This document shows, piece after piece, positions 36,114 to 44,498 of a stretch of DNA of 64,000 bases (the stretch's first letter is position 1; every line of letters begins with the position of its first letter). Source of the DNA: Firmicutes bacterium HGW-Firmicutes-14 (GTDB lineage Bacteria; Bacillota; Thermincolia; Thermincolales; UBA2595). The notes below the pieces were generated by a model. The model was not told the DNA's origin. It made no database searches and worked only from the letters and a program-made list of their open reading frames with translations. Position numbers and translations under genes: made by a program. The stretch is taken from contig PHAB01000006.1 in NCBI GenBank assembly GCA_002840275.1, positions 1 through 64,000 on the forward strand. The letters run 5' to 3'.

Positions 36114-36346
36114 ATATATTTTCCGTACTATCCGGTCTTATTGTTATTCTCTTATTTGCATCAGGGTTTTATGTCTATAGAAGTTTTTCCCTGGTCCCGA
36201 AAATGTTTAGATTAAACAATCAACTTGTAACCGAAGGTTACTATATGGGCGAATTTGAATTCAAGATGCTTGGACTTGTCTATTATCTTGACAAAGGTCA
36301 GTATATAACGGCATTTTCCAAACTTAACCGGGGCATTTATGGATGA
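36101..36346 (+). CDS. Membrane-anchored N-terminal part of a probably interrupted gene
   Basis: 81 residues: basic MRRRH, one membrane segment (about 8-27), then a soluble stretch to GIYG. AGGAGTGAG precedes the ATG, a strong start. Its stop overlaps the next frame by 8 bases, and the next frame begins right at the homologous sequence position with no good ribosome site. Together they probably form one protein of about 200 residues broken by a frameshift near 36340. Family not recognised. Confidence 0.55.
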   Translation: MRRRHIFSVLSGLIVILLFASGFYVYRSFSLVPKMFRLNNQLVTEGYYMGEFEFKMLGLVYYLDKGQYITAFSKLNRGIYG

Positions 36347-36701
36347 TTCTTATCCCCTGATTACCTATTATGAACCTACAATGAACATGCTGGAGAAGCT
36401 GGAAGGCCTGTCCAGAGAGACAGGTCAGCCCCTTAAGCTCAAATATCCTTTGAAATTCCTTGACAGCATCAGTACCGGGGAAGAGCTGAAGGCTTATCTG
36501 GATGATGTATCTTCAGTCGGCTGGATAGCCTCCAGGTTCAAGGCTCCTTTTATCTTGGGCGCCAAAATAGTAAGCTATCAGGAACTGGAGGACAAAAACC
36601 TGTATACCTTTTCTCCGGAATGGAAACAAACCCTCATCAAACTTTCTTACCTTTTCAAAATATCAAAGAGTAACATTCAAATATCGTTTATAAAGCCATA
36701 A
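36339..36701 (+). CDS. Soluble continuation of the interrupted membrane-protein gene
   Basis: 120 residues starting MDDSYPLITYY. An aromatic and charged protein with no known motif. Only a weak CCGGGG precedes the ATG, which lies in the last codons of the 36101 frame. Single-base correction near 36335-36345 would join both frames. A coupled pair of separate genes is the alternative. No family recognised. Confidence 0.5.
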   Translation: MDDSYPLITYYEPTMNMLEKLEGLSRETGQPLKLKYPLKFLDSISTGEELKAYLDDVSSVGWIASRFKAPFILGAKIVSYQELEDKNLYTFSPEWKQTLIKLSYLFKISKSNIQISFIKP

Positions 36702-36749
36702 TAAATTATGGTAAAATTATATTAAATAATTTTTGGTGGGAGGGTTAAT

Positions 36750-37823
36750 ATGGAAAACCTTGCGCAGAAGGTTGGCCAGGAAGGAAGGTATGACCTTAGT
36801 GAGTTATGGCAAAAAGCTTTAGACATAATGGGAAAACAGTTAAGCAAAGCCTCTTTTGAAACATGGATTAAACCTGCTAAACCAATTGATCTTGAAAATT
36901 ACACGATGGTTATAGAGGTTTCCAACGAGTTTGCAAAAGATTGGCTAGAGAGAAGATATTATGACTTAATAAAAGATTCTATTGAAGAAGTGCTAAATCA
37001 GGAAATAAGCCTTTGTTTTATAGTTGTTTCCAATCCTGAATATATGCCCTCAACAGTTAACAAAAACAAAACTTATTTAAACCCAAAATACACATTTGAT
37101 ACATTTGTTGCCGGTGACAACAACAGGTTTGCACATGCAGCTGCAATTGCAGTGGCAGAATCTCCTGCTAAAGCGTACAATCCTCTTTTTATTTACGGCG
37201 GGGTGGGGCTGGGAAAAACTCATCTTATGCAGGCAATAGGGAATTTTGCCCTGAAAAGAGACCCAGAGGCAAAAGTAGCTTACTTATCATCTGAAAAGTT
37301 TACTGATGAATTAATTAGCGCTATCAGAGATGATAAAACATTTAAATTCAGAGATAAGTACAGAAATATGGATATGCTGCTTATTGATGACATTCAGTTT
37401 CTGGCCGGGAAAGAACGTACCCAGGAGGAATTTTTTCATACATTTAATGCTTTATATGAGGCCAATAAACAGATTGTTATTGCCAGTGACAGGTCTCCTG
37501 AAGGAATTCCTGCATTAGGGGAAGGGCTCCGTTCAAGATTTAAGGGGGGTATAATTGCAGAAATCCAACCTCCTGACCCTGAAACGAGAATAGAATTCTT
37601 AAGCAAGAGAGTCGAATTGGAAAATATTCAGGTTCCGTATGAAGTTATAACATATATTGCAAATCGAATTCAATTGGATATCAGGGAGTTAGATGGAGTC
37701 TTAACCAGAGTGTTTCTTCATTCATCAGTTAAACAAAGTCCAATTACCGTCAACCTTGCCGCTGAAGTTTTGAAAGATATACCTCCTTTATCTTTAAGAA
37801 ACCGGACGCAGTCGATGCTCTAA
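36750..37823 (+). CDS. DnaA paralogue without the DNA-binding domain IV
   Basis: 357 residues. Domain I is at about 15-85 ([22 protein letters not shown]), then a short linker, then domain III AAA+ with [20 protein letters not shown], Walker [11 protein letters not shown], Walker [13 protein letters not shown] and LRSRFKGG. It ends after AAEVLKDI, exactly where domain IV (helix-turn-helix that reads DnaA boxes) should begin; the remaining 13 residues are unrelated. DnaA is normally about 450 residues. It could oligomerise with or titrate the real DnaA but should not bind boxes itself. GGTGGGAGG precedes the ATG. Neither dnaN nor DnaA boxes were noticed near it. Confidence 0.88.
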   Translation: MENLAQKVGQEGRYDLSELWQKALDIMGKQLSKASFETWIKPAKPIDLENYTMVIEVSNEFAKDWLERRYYDLIKDSIEEVLNQEISLCFIVVSNPEYMPSTVNKNKTYLNPKYTFDTFVAGDNNRFAHAAAIAVAESPAKAYNPLFIYGGVGLGKTHLMQAIGNFALKRDPEAKVAYLSSEKFTDELISAIRDDKTFKFRDKYRNMDMLLIDDIQFLAGKERTQEEFFHTFNALYEANKQIVIASDRSPEGIPALGEGLRSRFKGGIIAEIQPPDPETRIEFLSKRVELENIQVPYEVITYIANRIQLDIRELDGVLTRVFLHSSVKQSPITVNLAAEVLKDIPPLSLRNRTQSML

Positions 37824-37942
37824 AACTAACGACAAAATTTCAGCAAGGGGCTGCTTTGATGTTCCTATGTTTTTTGCCCGCGTTTTGTTATACTAGTGAA
37901 AGGGAGTCCCGTATATATTGGAAAGGGTGGAGATTACAGCAC

Positions 37943-38599
37943 ATGAAAGAATATTCGGATGAAATGCTCAGAAAAGTAGAAAAAGAAATCCGTCAACTTC
38001 ATCGGAAGTTTACAAAGGACGGGCTGTATCAGGCCCTGACCCCTGAACAGCGGGAAGAAAGCGGGTTTATCACAGAGGTTTTCGCGGAAACAATGTACAG
38101 TTATCATTTGCAAAAGCCAGGGGAATGGCGGGCCGCCGCCCTGGAGGAAATTTGTCTGGATGTTCTGCCCAGGAAGGTATCCGCAGGTGATGAGTTTTAT
38201 GAAAATGTAGAGCCGGTCCTAACATCATTTTTTGCCTTTCTTCAGCAGCAAGGCGTTATTGATAATGCCAAAACCCTGTCCAATAAACTTAAGAAGGTAG
38301 CTCCGGCAATGATAAACCTGGCAGACAATCCGGCAAACTGGGGGATGGCTAAATCGATGTTAATGGAAGGTATAAAGAGCGGGGCGCTGGATATTTCCAG
38401 CGAGGCAAGCCTGCAGAAAACAATTGGGTCATACATTGAGAACCTGAATAAGATGAATGCGGAAAACAAAAAGCCTGAGGTAAAGAAAGTGGGCAGGAAC
38501 GACCCCTGCTCCTGCGGAAGCGGGAAAAAATATAAGAAATGCTGTGGCAGCGGAAATGTGATTGAAATGCCGGTTACCGCAAACAAACCTGAAGAATAA
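37943..38599 (+). CDS. SEC-C motif protein, probably the first part of a SEC-C/pRiA4b fusion
   Basis: 218 residues, mostly helical, with the SEC-C zinc motif [19 protein letters not shown] at about 188-206. GGTGGAG lies upstream of ATG 37943; a longer frame from 37856 is rejected. The next in-frame codon after the TAA at 38597-38599 begins a pRiA4b-ORF3 domain, and proteins with both domains exist. The stop may therefore be a nonsense mutation or a natural end. Function unknown; SEC-C motifs bind zinc and often nucleic-acid-related partners. Confidence 0.7.
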   Translation: MKEYSDEMLRKVEKEIRQLHRKFTKDGLYQALTPEQREESGFITEVFAETMYSYHLQKPGEWRAAALEEICLDVLPRKVSAGDEFYENVEPVLTSFFAFLQQQGVIDNAKTLSNKLKKVAPAMINLADNPANWGMAKSMLMEGIKSGALDISSEASLQKTIGSYIENLNKMNAENKKPEVKKVGRNDPCSCGSGKKYKKCCGSGNVIEMPVTANKPEE

Positions 38600-39034
38600 C
38601 CTAAACCCCAGGTATATCAAATAAAAGTAACAATTTTGGGAATAGAGCCGGCCATCTGGAGAAGGCTTCTGGTGCCTTCCGGAATAACCTTCCACAAGCT
38701 TCATAAGATTATCCAGGCGGCTTTCGGCTGGCAGGATTACCACCTATACAGGTTCGATTTTGACGATACAGTGGTTGATATTCCTGACCCGGAATATCCC
38801 TGGGATGATGTCATTAATCTGAATGCCAAAAGGGAGAAAATCGACAGCCTGCTGGCAACGAGGAAAAAGTGTATGTACACCTACGATTTTGGAGACAACT
38901 GGGAACATGAGATAGTATTGGAACAAACAAGGCGGGCTGAAAAAGGAGTCAAATATCCAACGTGTCTTGCGGGCGACATGCACAGGCCACCGGAGGATGT
39001 GGGCGGAGTGCCGGGCTGCTTGCAATTCCAATAA
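38600..39034 (+). pseudogene. pRiA4b ORF-3-like domain, cut off at both ends
   Basis: The frame is the same as that of the SEC-C gene: right after its stop comes VYQIKVTILGIEPAIWRRLLVP, the usual opening of this family, then FGWQDYHLYRF, YTYDFGDNWEHEI and PPEDVGGVPG. No ATG or GTG fits; only a TTG at 38636, inside the first strand. The C-terminus stops after GGVPGCLQFQ, while full domains run about 40 residues more (usually GYEEFLEA). So it has lost its own start and its end. Confidence 0.65.
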
Positions 39035-39040
39035 AGAAAT

Positions 39041-39092
39041 TTGACAATAAATATTGATTCTTATATAATGTAAGAAAGTAATACTTTCTTAC
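39041..39092 (+). promoter_or_regulatory. Toxin-antitoxin promoter with operator palindrome
   Basis: TTGACA (39041-39046) and TATAAT (39064-39069) have the ideal 17-base spacing. Immediately after the -10, GTAAGAAAGTA...ACTTTCTTAC forms a 23-base dyad (39070-39092) over the start site, in the position expected for autoregulation by the AbrB-type antitoxin. Confidence 0.75.
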
Positions 39093-39104
39093 GGAGGGTT
39101 AGTT

Positions 39105-39410
39105 ATGACTGGTAAACCTAAGGCCCAAAATAGGATACTTTCTGCTAATCTTACTACAAAAGGGCAGGTTACAATTCCGAAGGAAATTCGTGAACGCCTT
39201 CAACTTAGACAAGGGGATAAGGTTATTTTTGAGATTAAAGACGGCGGGGAAGTCATTGTGAAAAAGGGAATACTTACTGCATTTGATAACCTGGCTGAAA
39301 CCCTCTCATCTGAAGCCAAGAGAAGAGGATATACTCCTGAGCAACTAGCTAATGATTTAAAAATAGCAGAGGCGGCAGTTTGGGAGAAGTATTATGGCCA
39401 GGAGGATTAA
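39105..39410 (+). CDS. AbrB/MazE-type antitoxin
   Basis: 101 residues. The swapped-hairpin AbrB domain occupies about 12-55 (SANLTTKGQVTIPKEIRERLQLRQGDKVIFEI), with a helical tail that would bind and block the toxin. GGAGGG precedes the ATG by 7 bases. Overlap of 17 bases with the PIN toxin gene is typical for such modules. Confidence 0.9.
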   Translation: MTGKPKAQNRILSANLTTKGQVTIPKEIRERLQLRQGDKVIFEIKDGGEVIVKKGILTAFDNLAETLSSEAKRRGYTPEQLANDLKIAEAAVWEKYYGQED

Positions 39411-39837
39411 GGTTTTTCTGGATGCCAATACAATAATATCGGCATTTGTTTTTGAAGGTGTTTATAGGAAGGCTTTAAGATTATCCATTGAAAATGGGTT
39501 CAAGTTGGTGACCTCCGAATATGTTCTGGACGAAGTAAATGAAGTATTGAAAAGAAAGTTTCCAGATAGACGTGTGGAGATAATGAGAATGCTGGCATTA
39601 ATGGATCTAAAAGTTGTACCCATACCAGCATCCGAAGAGTGTAAAAAGTTTTTGTCTGTTTTGAGAGACCGGAAAGATGTACCTATTCTTACTTCTGCAA
39701 TAAAAGCTAAGGCCGAAATATTATTATCAGGAGATAAAGACTTCGATAAAAAAGCTTTGAAAGGCTTAATACAAGTTGTTAATGCCCAGGAATTCATAAC
39801 AAAGTATACTTATACTCCTTCTAAGATGGGAAGGTGA
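39394..39837 (+). CDS. PIN-domain toxin (COG1569-like)
   Basis: 147 residues: VFLDANTIISAFVF (first catalytic D) at about 7-20, SEYVLDEV (E) in the middle, DVPILTSAIKAKAEILLSGDKDF (second and third acidic residues) toward the end. PIN toxins are Mg-dependent ribonucleases. It pairs with the AbrB antitoxin upstream. GGGAGAAG precedes the ATG. Confidence 0.9.
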   Translation: MARRIKVFLDANTIISAFVFEGVYRKALRLSIENGFKLVTSEYVLDEVNEVLKRKFPDRRVEIMRMLALMDLKVVPIPASEECKKFLSVLRDRKDVPILTSAIKAKAEILLSGDKDFDKKALKGLIQVVNAQEFITKYTYTPSKMGR

Positions 39838-39842
39838 GAAAA

Positions 39843-40027
39843 TTGTCTGTATTATCTAAGGGGAAATCTTCAAGACAAGAAAAGTTAGTTCAAGCACAAA
39901 AACTATCAAGTGCTATAAGCAAAAAAACGGTTGCCGCTGGTCTAAATTGTTGATCAAATAGAAAAAGATGTTAAACAGGTATTTAAAGATGTCAAGACAA
40001 GTCGTCGTTCCAAAACAGACCATTGAA
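39843..40027 (+). pseudogene. Small gene behind the toxin, frameshifted
   Basis: A TTG at 39843, right after GGAAGGTGAG, opens a 37-residue frame (SVLSKGKSSRQEKLVQAQK...) ending in TGA at 39951. A one-base shift continues into VDQIEKDVKQVFKDVKTSRRSKTDH before 40027. The two halves read like one 60-residue helical, basic protein with a frameshift. No family recognised. The toxin operon might thus have had a third gene. Confidence 0.4.
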
Positions 40028-40042
40028 AGAGTTTAGGTTATA

Positions 40043-40070
40043 AGAACTCCTATTGAGAGTTCTTTTTCTT
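40043..40070 (+). terminator. Intrinsic terminator of the toxin-antitoxin unit
   Basis: AGAACTC-CTATTGA-GAGTTCT followed by TTTTCTTT. Confidence 0.75.
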
Positions 40071-40142
40071 TCGTTTAAAAACCATCCCAACATTTTTGGG
40101 GCAAATTTTTTCTTTCCGCAATCTTTTCCCTAATAAATATTA

Positions 40143-40182
40143 GAATGCCTATTTGCGTTTTTTGGACCTAATAGGCATTTTT
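40143..40182 (+). terminator. Second terminator hairpin in the gap before the injection-system operon
   Basis: AATGCCTATT and AATAGGCATT pair around a 16-base loop, followed by TTTT. It insulates the injection-system operon from readthrough. The rest of 40028-40281 shows no gene. Confidence 0.65.
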
Positions 40183-40281
40183 TGTTGAAAATGACAATGA
40201 AATTTCTATAATTTAAGAATTTGCCGCCTGAAGATCGAAAAGAAAAACACCTGTGAAGCCCCGTGGTTCTTGATTTTCTGA

Positions 40282-40310
40282 TTGACAAGGCGGGGGAGGC
40301 ATGTTAAAAT
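40282..40310 (+). promoter_or_regulatory. Likely promoter of the contractile injection operon
   Basis: TTGACA (40282-40287) and TAAAAT (40305-40310), 17 bases apart. It leaves a leader of about 200 bases before the first gene. The leader has no clear hairpin or reading frame. Confidence 0.5.
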
Positions 40311-40516
40311 TACCAAAATAAGGTCAGCAAGGAAGAATTCAGTCCCAAAAAAGTAATATAAAACTAACAATAGAAAAGTATGGACGTATTGCCCGTCAAT
40401 TTGTTTATGTAATGAAGGGGGAACACCAATCGACCATATTCCGGGCGTTTTACAATAAGCAGTAAAAATTTATTGCTGGAGTAAAGCGTCCTTTCTTATT
40501 TGAAGGGGTGACGGTA

Positions 40517-42844
40517 TTGGCTGGCGAGGCGGACAAAAGCGGTGCATATTCCGCCGGTTGGGAGTATCTTTTTGATGAACTTAAACGGCTGGACATGGTG
40601 ATTAACTTACAGGTTGTTAAACAGCGCCACAGGCAGCAGGATAATGTTTTAGATCAATTCAGGGGTCTGGTCGTGACTGAGGAAGAAATTGACGACCTGC
40701 TGGGTGAACAGGTACATATTGAAGAGCCTGATGCAGTTGTTGTTCAGACATTGACGGAATCACTGGAAATGCTCGAGATTAGGATTCAAAAGCGCCTGGC
40801 AACCAGCATCAGTGATGGTATATACCTATCCCTGCATCACCTCTCCGGGCTTTTTAACCTGTCCCCTTTTGAGCAGCAGTGTATCATTATCTGCCTGGCC
40901 CCTGAATTGGACCGTAAATACGAAAAACTGTATGCTTACCTGCAGGATGATGTGACTCGCAAGAAACCCGGGGTGGAACTGGTCTTGAACCTGCTTTGCA
41001 GTACCGCCGGGGAAAAGCTTGAGGTGCGCCGGTCATTCAGCCACGATGCCCCGTTATTCAAATACCGCCTGCTTCATTTTGCCGGCAGTATTTATGACCT
41101 GACACCTCTGCCGACCCGGTTCCTTAAACTGGATGACCGTGTAGTTCATTTTCTTCTGGAATCCCGGAGTATCGATGCCCGGCTCGAATCTGCCGCCCGG
41201 CTCCTCTACCCGGAAAATCCCGAAAACCGGCCTGAATTCCACGCTGTGACCGGTGTTACCACCGATATGACCGCAGCTACAGCGGCGGGAGACATACCTG
41301 GCAGGATGATAGATTTTGTTCACCGGCATTTTAATGAGGAGAAGAACAGCGGCCAAAAAATTGTCTTTTACCTTTACGGTTACTATGGAGCGGGAAAACA
41401 CCTGTTAACCGAAAAGGTCTGTTATGAAACGGGAATCCCGCTCATAATTGCTGATACCGGGCAGTTGTTGGACAACCCGGCTGATTTCAGGGAACGCATG
41501 TGGCTCCTGGGCCGGGAAACCTTATTGCAGCAGGCAGCCCTGTGCCTGGAGAACTTCGACACTCTTATAGATGATACAGACAAACACCGGAGCCATGTCA
41601 AATTCATTTTCGAAGTTTGCAGCACCTTCTCCCCAATGACCTTTATCCTCGGCAGTCAGCCGTGGAACCCCGCCGGTTATCTGCCTGACATTTTATTTAT
41701 CAGCCAGGAGTTGCCGGTACCCGATGACCGGGCCAGGCAGATTCTCTGGGAAAACTTATACCGGGAATTTGTTGATGGCAGTAATAGTGATATTGCCGGC
41801 AGCACTGACAATGCCGGCAATGGCATGGACAGTAATGCTGGCATTGCCGGCTCCCTGGATTGGGGAGGGCTGGCCGGAAAATTCCGGTTTACCCCGGGCC
41901 AGGTCCGGGATGCCTTTAATATGGCCAAAAGTCTTGCTTCCTGGAGTTCTCCTGAAACCGGGGAAATCACGGAATCTATTATACATACTGCGTGCCGGGG
42001 TCAATCAAGTCAGAAACTGGGCAGCATGGCCCGCAAAATTCATCCCAAATACACCTGGAAGGACATTATTCTGCCCGGTATCCAGATGCAGCGGCTCAGG
42101 GAGGTATGCAGCCAGGTTAAGAACCGCCACATCGTATATGGTGAATGGGGTTTTGACCGTAAGCTTTCCCTGGGCAAGGGGCTGAATGTCCTGTTTTCCG
42201 GGCCGCCGGGAACCGGCAAGACCATGGCCGCCGAAGTCATTGCCAATGAACTGGATGTCGATCTGTATAAGATAGATCTGTCCCAGGTGGTCAGCAAATA
42301 TATCGGTGAAACCGAGAAGAACCTGCAGGCCATCTTCCGGGAAGCGCAGTTCAGTAATGCCATCCTGTTTTTTGATGAAGCAGATGCCCTGTTTGGCAAG
42401 CGTTCCGAGGTCAAAGACGCCCATGACCGTTATGCCAACATCGAAACCGCTTATCTCCTTCAGAAAATGGAGGAGTATGACGGTATTACCATTCTGGCCA
42501 CCAACCTGCGGAACAACATGGATGAGGCTTTTACACGCCGGCTGCAGTTCCATGTTGAATTTCCCTTCCCCAATGGGGAATACCGGGAAAAAATCTGGCA
42601 GGCCATGTTTCCGGAAGAAGCGCCCACGAGTGATGAAATTGACCTTCCCTTTCTAGCTCGGAAGTTCAACCTCACCGGCGGGAATATCAAGAATATTGTT
42701 TTAACGGCAGCATTCCTGGCCGCTGAAAAGGCCGGGAAAATCGAGATGAAACACCTGGTCAGGGCAGCTAAACGTGAGTTGCAAAAAATGGGCAAACTCT
42801 GCATGCCCGAGGATTTCGGAGAGTATTATGACTTACTTGACTAA
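40517..42844 (+). CDS. CIS-associated AAA+ ATPase (Pvc15/Afp15-like)
   Basis: 775 residues. Two AAA+ modules are visible: a degenerate one at about 280-400 (GYYGAGKHLL, LCLENFDTLID) and a canonical Cdc48-like one at about 535-690 (LFSGPPGTGKTMAAEV, FFDEADALFGKR, ILATNLRNNMDEAFTRR). In eCIS clusters this ATPase helps assemble the particle or load cargo. A low-complexity linker with repeated Gly/Asn/Ser/Ala (SNSDIAGSTDNAGNGMDSNA) lies between them. The TTG at 40517 is preferred to GTG 40508 because AAGGGGTGA (40502-40510) needs the spacing. First gene of the unit. Confidence 0.88.
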   Translation: MAGEADKSGAYSAGWEYLFDELKRLDMVINLQVVKQRHRQQDNVLDQFRGLVVTEEEIDDLLGEQVHIEEPDAVVVQTLTESLEMLEIRIQKRLATSISDGIYLSLHHLSGLFNLSPFEQQCIIICLAPELDRKYEKLYAYLQDDVTRKKPGVELVLNLLCSTAGEKLEVRRSFSHDAPLFKYRLLHFAGSIYDLTPLPTRFLKLDDRVVHFLLESRSIDARLESAARLLYPENPENRPEFHAVTGVTTDMTAATAAGDIPGRMIDFVHRHFNEEKNSGQKIVFYLYGYYGAGKHLLTEKVCYETGIPLIIADTGQLLDNPADFRERMWLLGRETLLQQAALCLENFDTLIDDTDKHRSHVKFIFEVCSTFSPMTFILGSQPWNPAGYLPDILFISQELPVPDDRARQILWENLYREFVDGSNSDIAGSTDNAGNGMDSNAGIAGSLDWGGLAGKFRFTPGQVRDAFNMAKSLASWSSPETGEITESIIHTACRGQSSQKLGSMARKIHPKYTWKDIILPGIQMQRLREVCSQVKNRHIVYGEWGFDRKLSLGKGLNVLFSGPPGTGKTMAAEVIANELDVDLYKIDLSQVVSKYIGETEKNLQAIFREAQFSNAILFFDEADALFGKRSEVKDAHDRYANIETAYLLQKMEEYDGITILATNLRNNMDEAFTRRLQFHVEFPFPNGEYREKIWQAMFPEEAPTSDEIDLPFLARKFNLTGGNIKNIVLTAAFLAAEKAGKIEMKHLVRAAKRELQKMGKLCMPEDFGEYYDLLD

Positions 42845-42862
42845 AGGGGTGAGGAAAGGACT

Positions 42863-43459
42863 ATGGGTGAATACACGGTGATTGCCGATATAGGTGAAAC
42901 CCTGGTGAAGGTCCTGAGGGACAATATGAGTGACCTGGTAAACCCCGAATCCATAGTGCTGCTGTCTCCCGCCGATGTGGAGGGCCACAATATCAGGTTA
43001 ACCCTGTTTCTTTACGGTGTCGGGGAAAACCCCCATCTGAAAAACCAGGATTTCCCGGAACCTGATCCTTACCGGATTCAATACCCTCCTCTGACCCTGG
43101 ACCTCTATTATATTCTCACAACTTATGCCTCAACCCAGGTTCCCGACCTGACGGAACGGACCCTGGAGGAGCACCGCATACTAGGCAGGGCTATGCGTGT
43201 CCTGTATGATAACGCCATATTGCGAGGAACCATTCTGCAGGGCAGATTGGCGGGCCGGGACGAAGAGCTGCGTGTTACCCTGAATCCCCTGTCCCTGGAT
43301 GAACTGAACAAGATATGGACCTCTTTTCCCAACCGGTCCTACAGGCCTTCGGTAGGTTACCTGGTGACACCGGCGGCTATTGATTCGGTGCGCACAAATG
43401 ACACCGGTCGTGTGATTATCCGTGATTCCCGGTATTATACCATGGGAGCGAAAGAATGA
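42863..43459 (+). CDS. DUF4255 protein (Pvc16-like tube/sheath terminator)
   Basis: 198 residues with the DUF4255 block (IADIGETLVKVLRDNM, SPADVEGHNIRLTLFLYGVGENP, PLTLDLYYILTTYAS, EHRILGRAMRVLYDN). The homologue in Photorhabdus cassettes and Afp caps the top end of the tube and sheath and fixes particle length. GGGGTGAGG precedes ATG 42863. The last 4 bases overlap the next gene. Confidence 0.88.
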   Translation: MGEYTVIADIGETLVKVLRDNMSDLVNPESIVLLSPADVEGHNIRLTLFLYGVGENPHLKNQDFPEPDPYRIQYPPLTLDLYYILTTYASTQVPDLTERTLEEHRILGRAMRVLYDNAILRGTILQGRLAGRDEELRVTLNPLSLDELNKIWTSFPNRSYRPSVGYLVTPAAIDSVRTNDTGRVIIRDSRYYTMGAKE

Positions 43460-44295
43460 TGGAAAGAAGTTACCTGGTTGAAAAACTGTACAGCAGGGTT
43501 TCTTTTGCTGTTCGCCTGACAGATGATTATACATCGGGAAGGCCGGCAGGCTGCCCAAAGGTTTATCTTCAGGACAGGGATGTCCGGGTAGTGAAAAACC
43601 TCAGCGGTTACTATGTTTTCTCCGATTTGGCGCCGGGGATTTACACTCTGGGTGTGAAATCGGAATACTACCTGGACGAAGAGGCAGAAGTTAACACAGG
43701 TGACCTTGACCCGAAAAGCCCTGTTGTCAATATCAGTATTAGGCCCGGCAATGCTTATCCGTTTCCGGCAGGGGCAACCCTGGTCCGGGCGGTGGTTCTG
43801 GATTCATCGGGACAACCGGCCAGGGGGGCCGGCATAACAGCCGAAATCATGCAGCCCGAATCTGCGGTAAAGGCCAGGGTGGGACCTGGCGAAGCGGATG
43901 TCGGGAGTACGTCAATCAGGCTCAATCATGTCAGCGGCAGTTTGAATGTGGGGGACAGTATCATGATTAAGGATTCCAGCCCCTCGCGGAACGAATTCTG
44001 CCAGATCGCGCCCCCTTTGCCTGCAAACCCTTCCCAAGCCTTTAACCTGTTTGCTCCCCTGAAATTTGACCATAATACGGGAACTCCGCTGTACCTGATG
44101 ATTCATGACAATACTGTCAGTACCCGGACCGGGGAGAGGGGCGAATTTGCCGTTTATTTTAAATCTGTTAAATCAGACAGGTTTCCGGTACGAATAGAAG
44201 TTATTCATCCCGGTCACCGGGTTTACAGGCAGGAGGTGGAAGTCTTTGAAGGCCGTCTGACCTCCATGGGGATTATCCAGCTTTCCCTTTCTTAA
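43456..44295 (+). CDS. Carboxypeptidase-regulatory-like protein between cap and sheath genes
   Basis: 279 residues, beta-rich, with repeating tags of the form G-x-x-L-x-G-Y-Y-V-F-S-D-L-A-P-G-x-Y (about 47-60), typical of carboxypeptidase regulatory-like (transthyretin-like) folds. A second such domain is at the end (TGERGEFAVYFKS). No membrane or signal segment is apparent. Such genes are often found beside Pvc16 in Gram-positive and cyanobacterial clusters; the role might be surface binding or cap decoration. Start ATG overlaps the cap gene (ATGA), so coupled. Confidence 0.72.
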   Translation: MMERSYLVEKLYSRVSFAVRLTDDYTSGRPAGCPKVYLQDRDVRVVKNLSGYYVFSDLAPGIYTLGVKSEYYLDEEAEVNTGDLDPKSPVVNISIRPGNAYPFPAGATLVRAVVLDSSGQPARGAGITAEIMQPESAVKARVGPGEADVGSTSIRLNHVSGSLNVGDSIMIKDSSPSRNEFCQIAPPLPANPSQAFNLFAPLKFDHNTGTPLYLMIHDNTVSTRTGERGEFAVYFKSVKSDRFPVRIEVIHPGHRVYRQEVEVFEGRLTSMGIIQLSLS

Positions 44296-44330
44296 AGGGC
44301 GCGAAGCCTTGAACATCAACAGAGTTCTTG

Positions 44331-44447
44331 GCGTCAGGTGGAGTTTGGACTCCATCTGACGCTTAGAAATCGTTATCCAGGAGCTTAGCGCCGCTTATCC
44401 CCCGCCTTAAGAGGTGGGAGTCTTAGCGGCGGTTAGCTATCGGATAA
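44331..44447 (+). other. Structured intergenic RNA/DNA element ahead of the sheath gene
   Basis: Two consecutive hairpins fill this 200-base gap. The first is GCGTCAGGTGGAGT/ACTCCATCTGACGC (44331-44362). The second is a larger three-tiered stem (TTATCC 44373 with GGATAA 44447, a GCTTAGCGCCGC/GCGGCGGTTAGC stem, and an inner CCCGCC/GGTGGG). There is no T tract. The second resembles a right end of IS200/IS605-type elements. It could process the messenger and raise sheath output, or be an element remnant. Confidence 0.55.
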
Positions 44448-44498
44448 AGGAAATTCTATTTCTGAGAGACCGATTAAAAGCAAAAGGAGGAGATAAAA

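Noticed and set aside
36750-37823. Chromosomal origin region with dnaA
   Set aside because: No dnaN or recF follows, no TTATCCACA-type boxes were noticed, and domain IV is missing.
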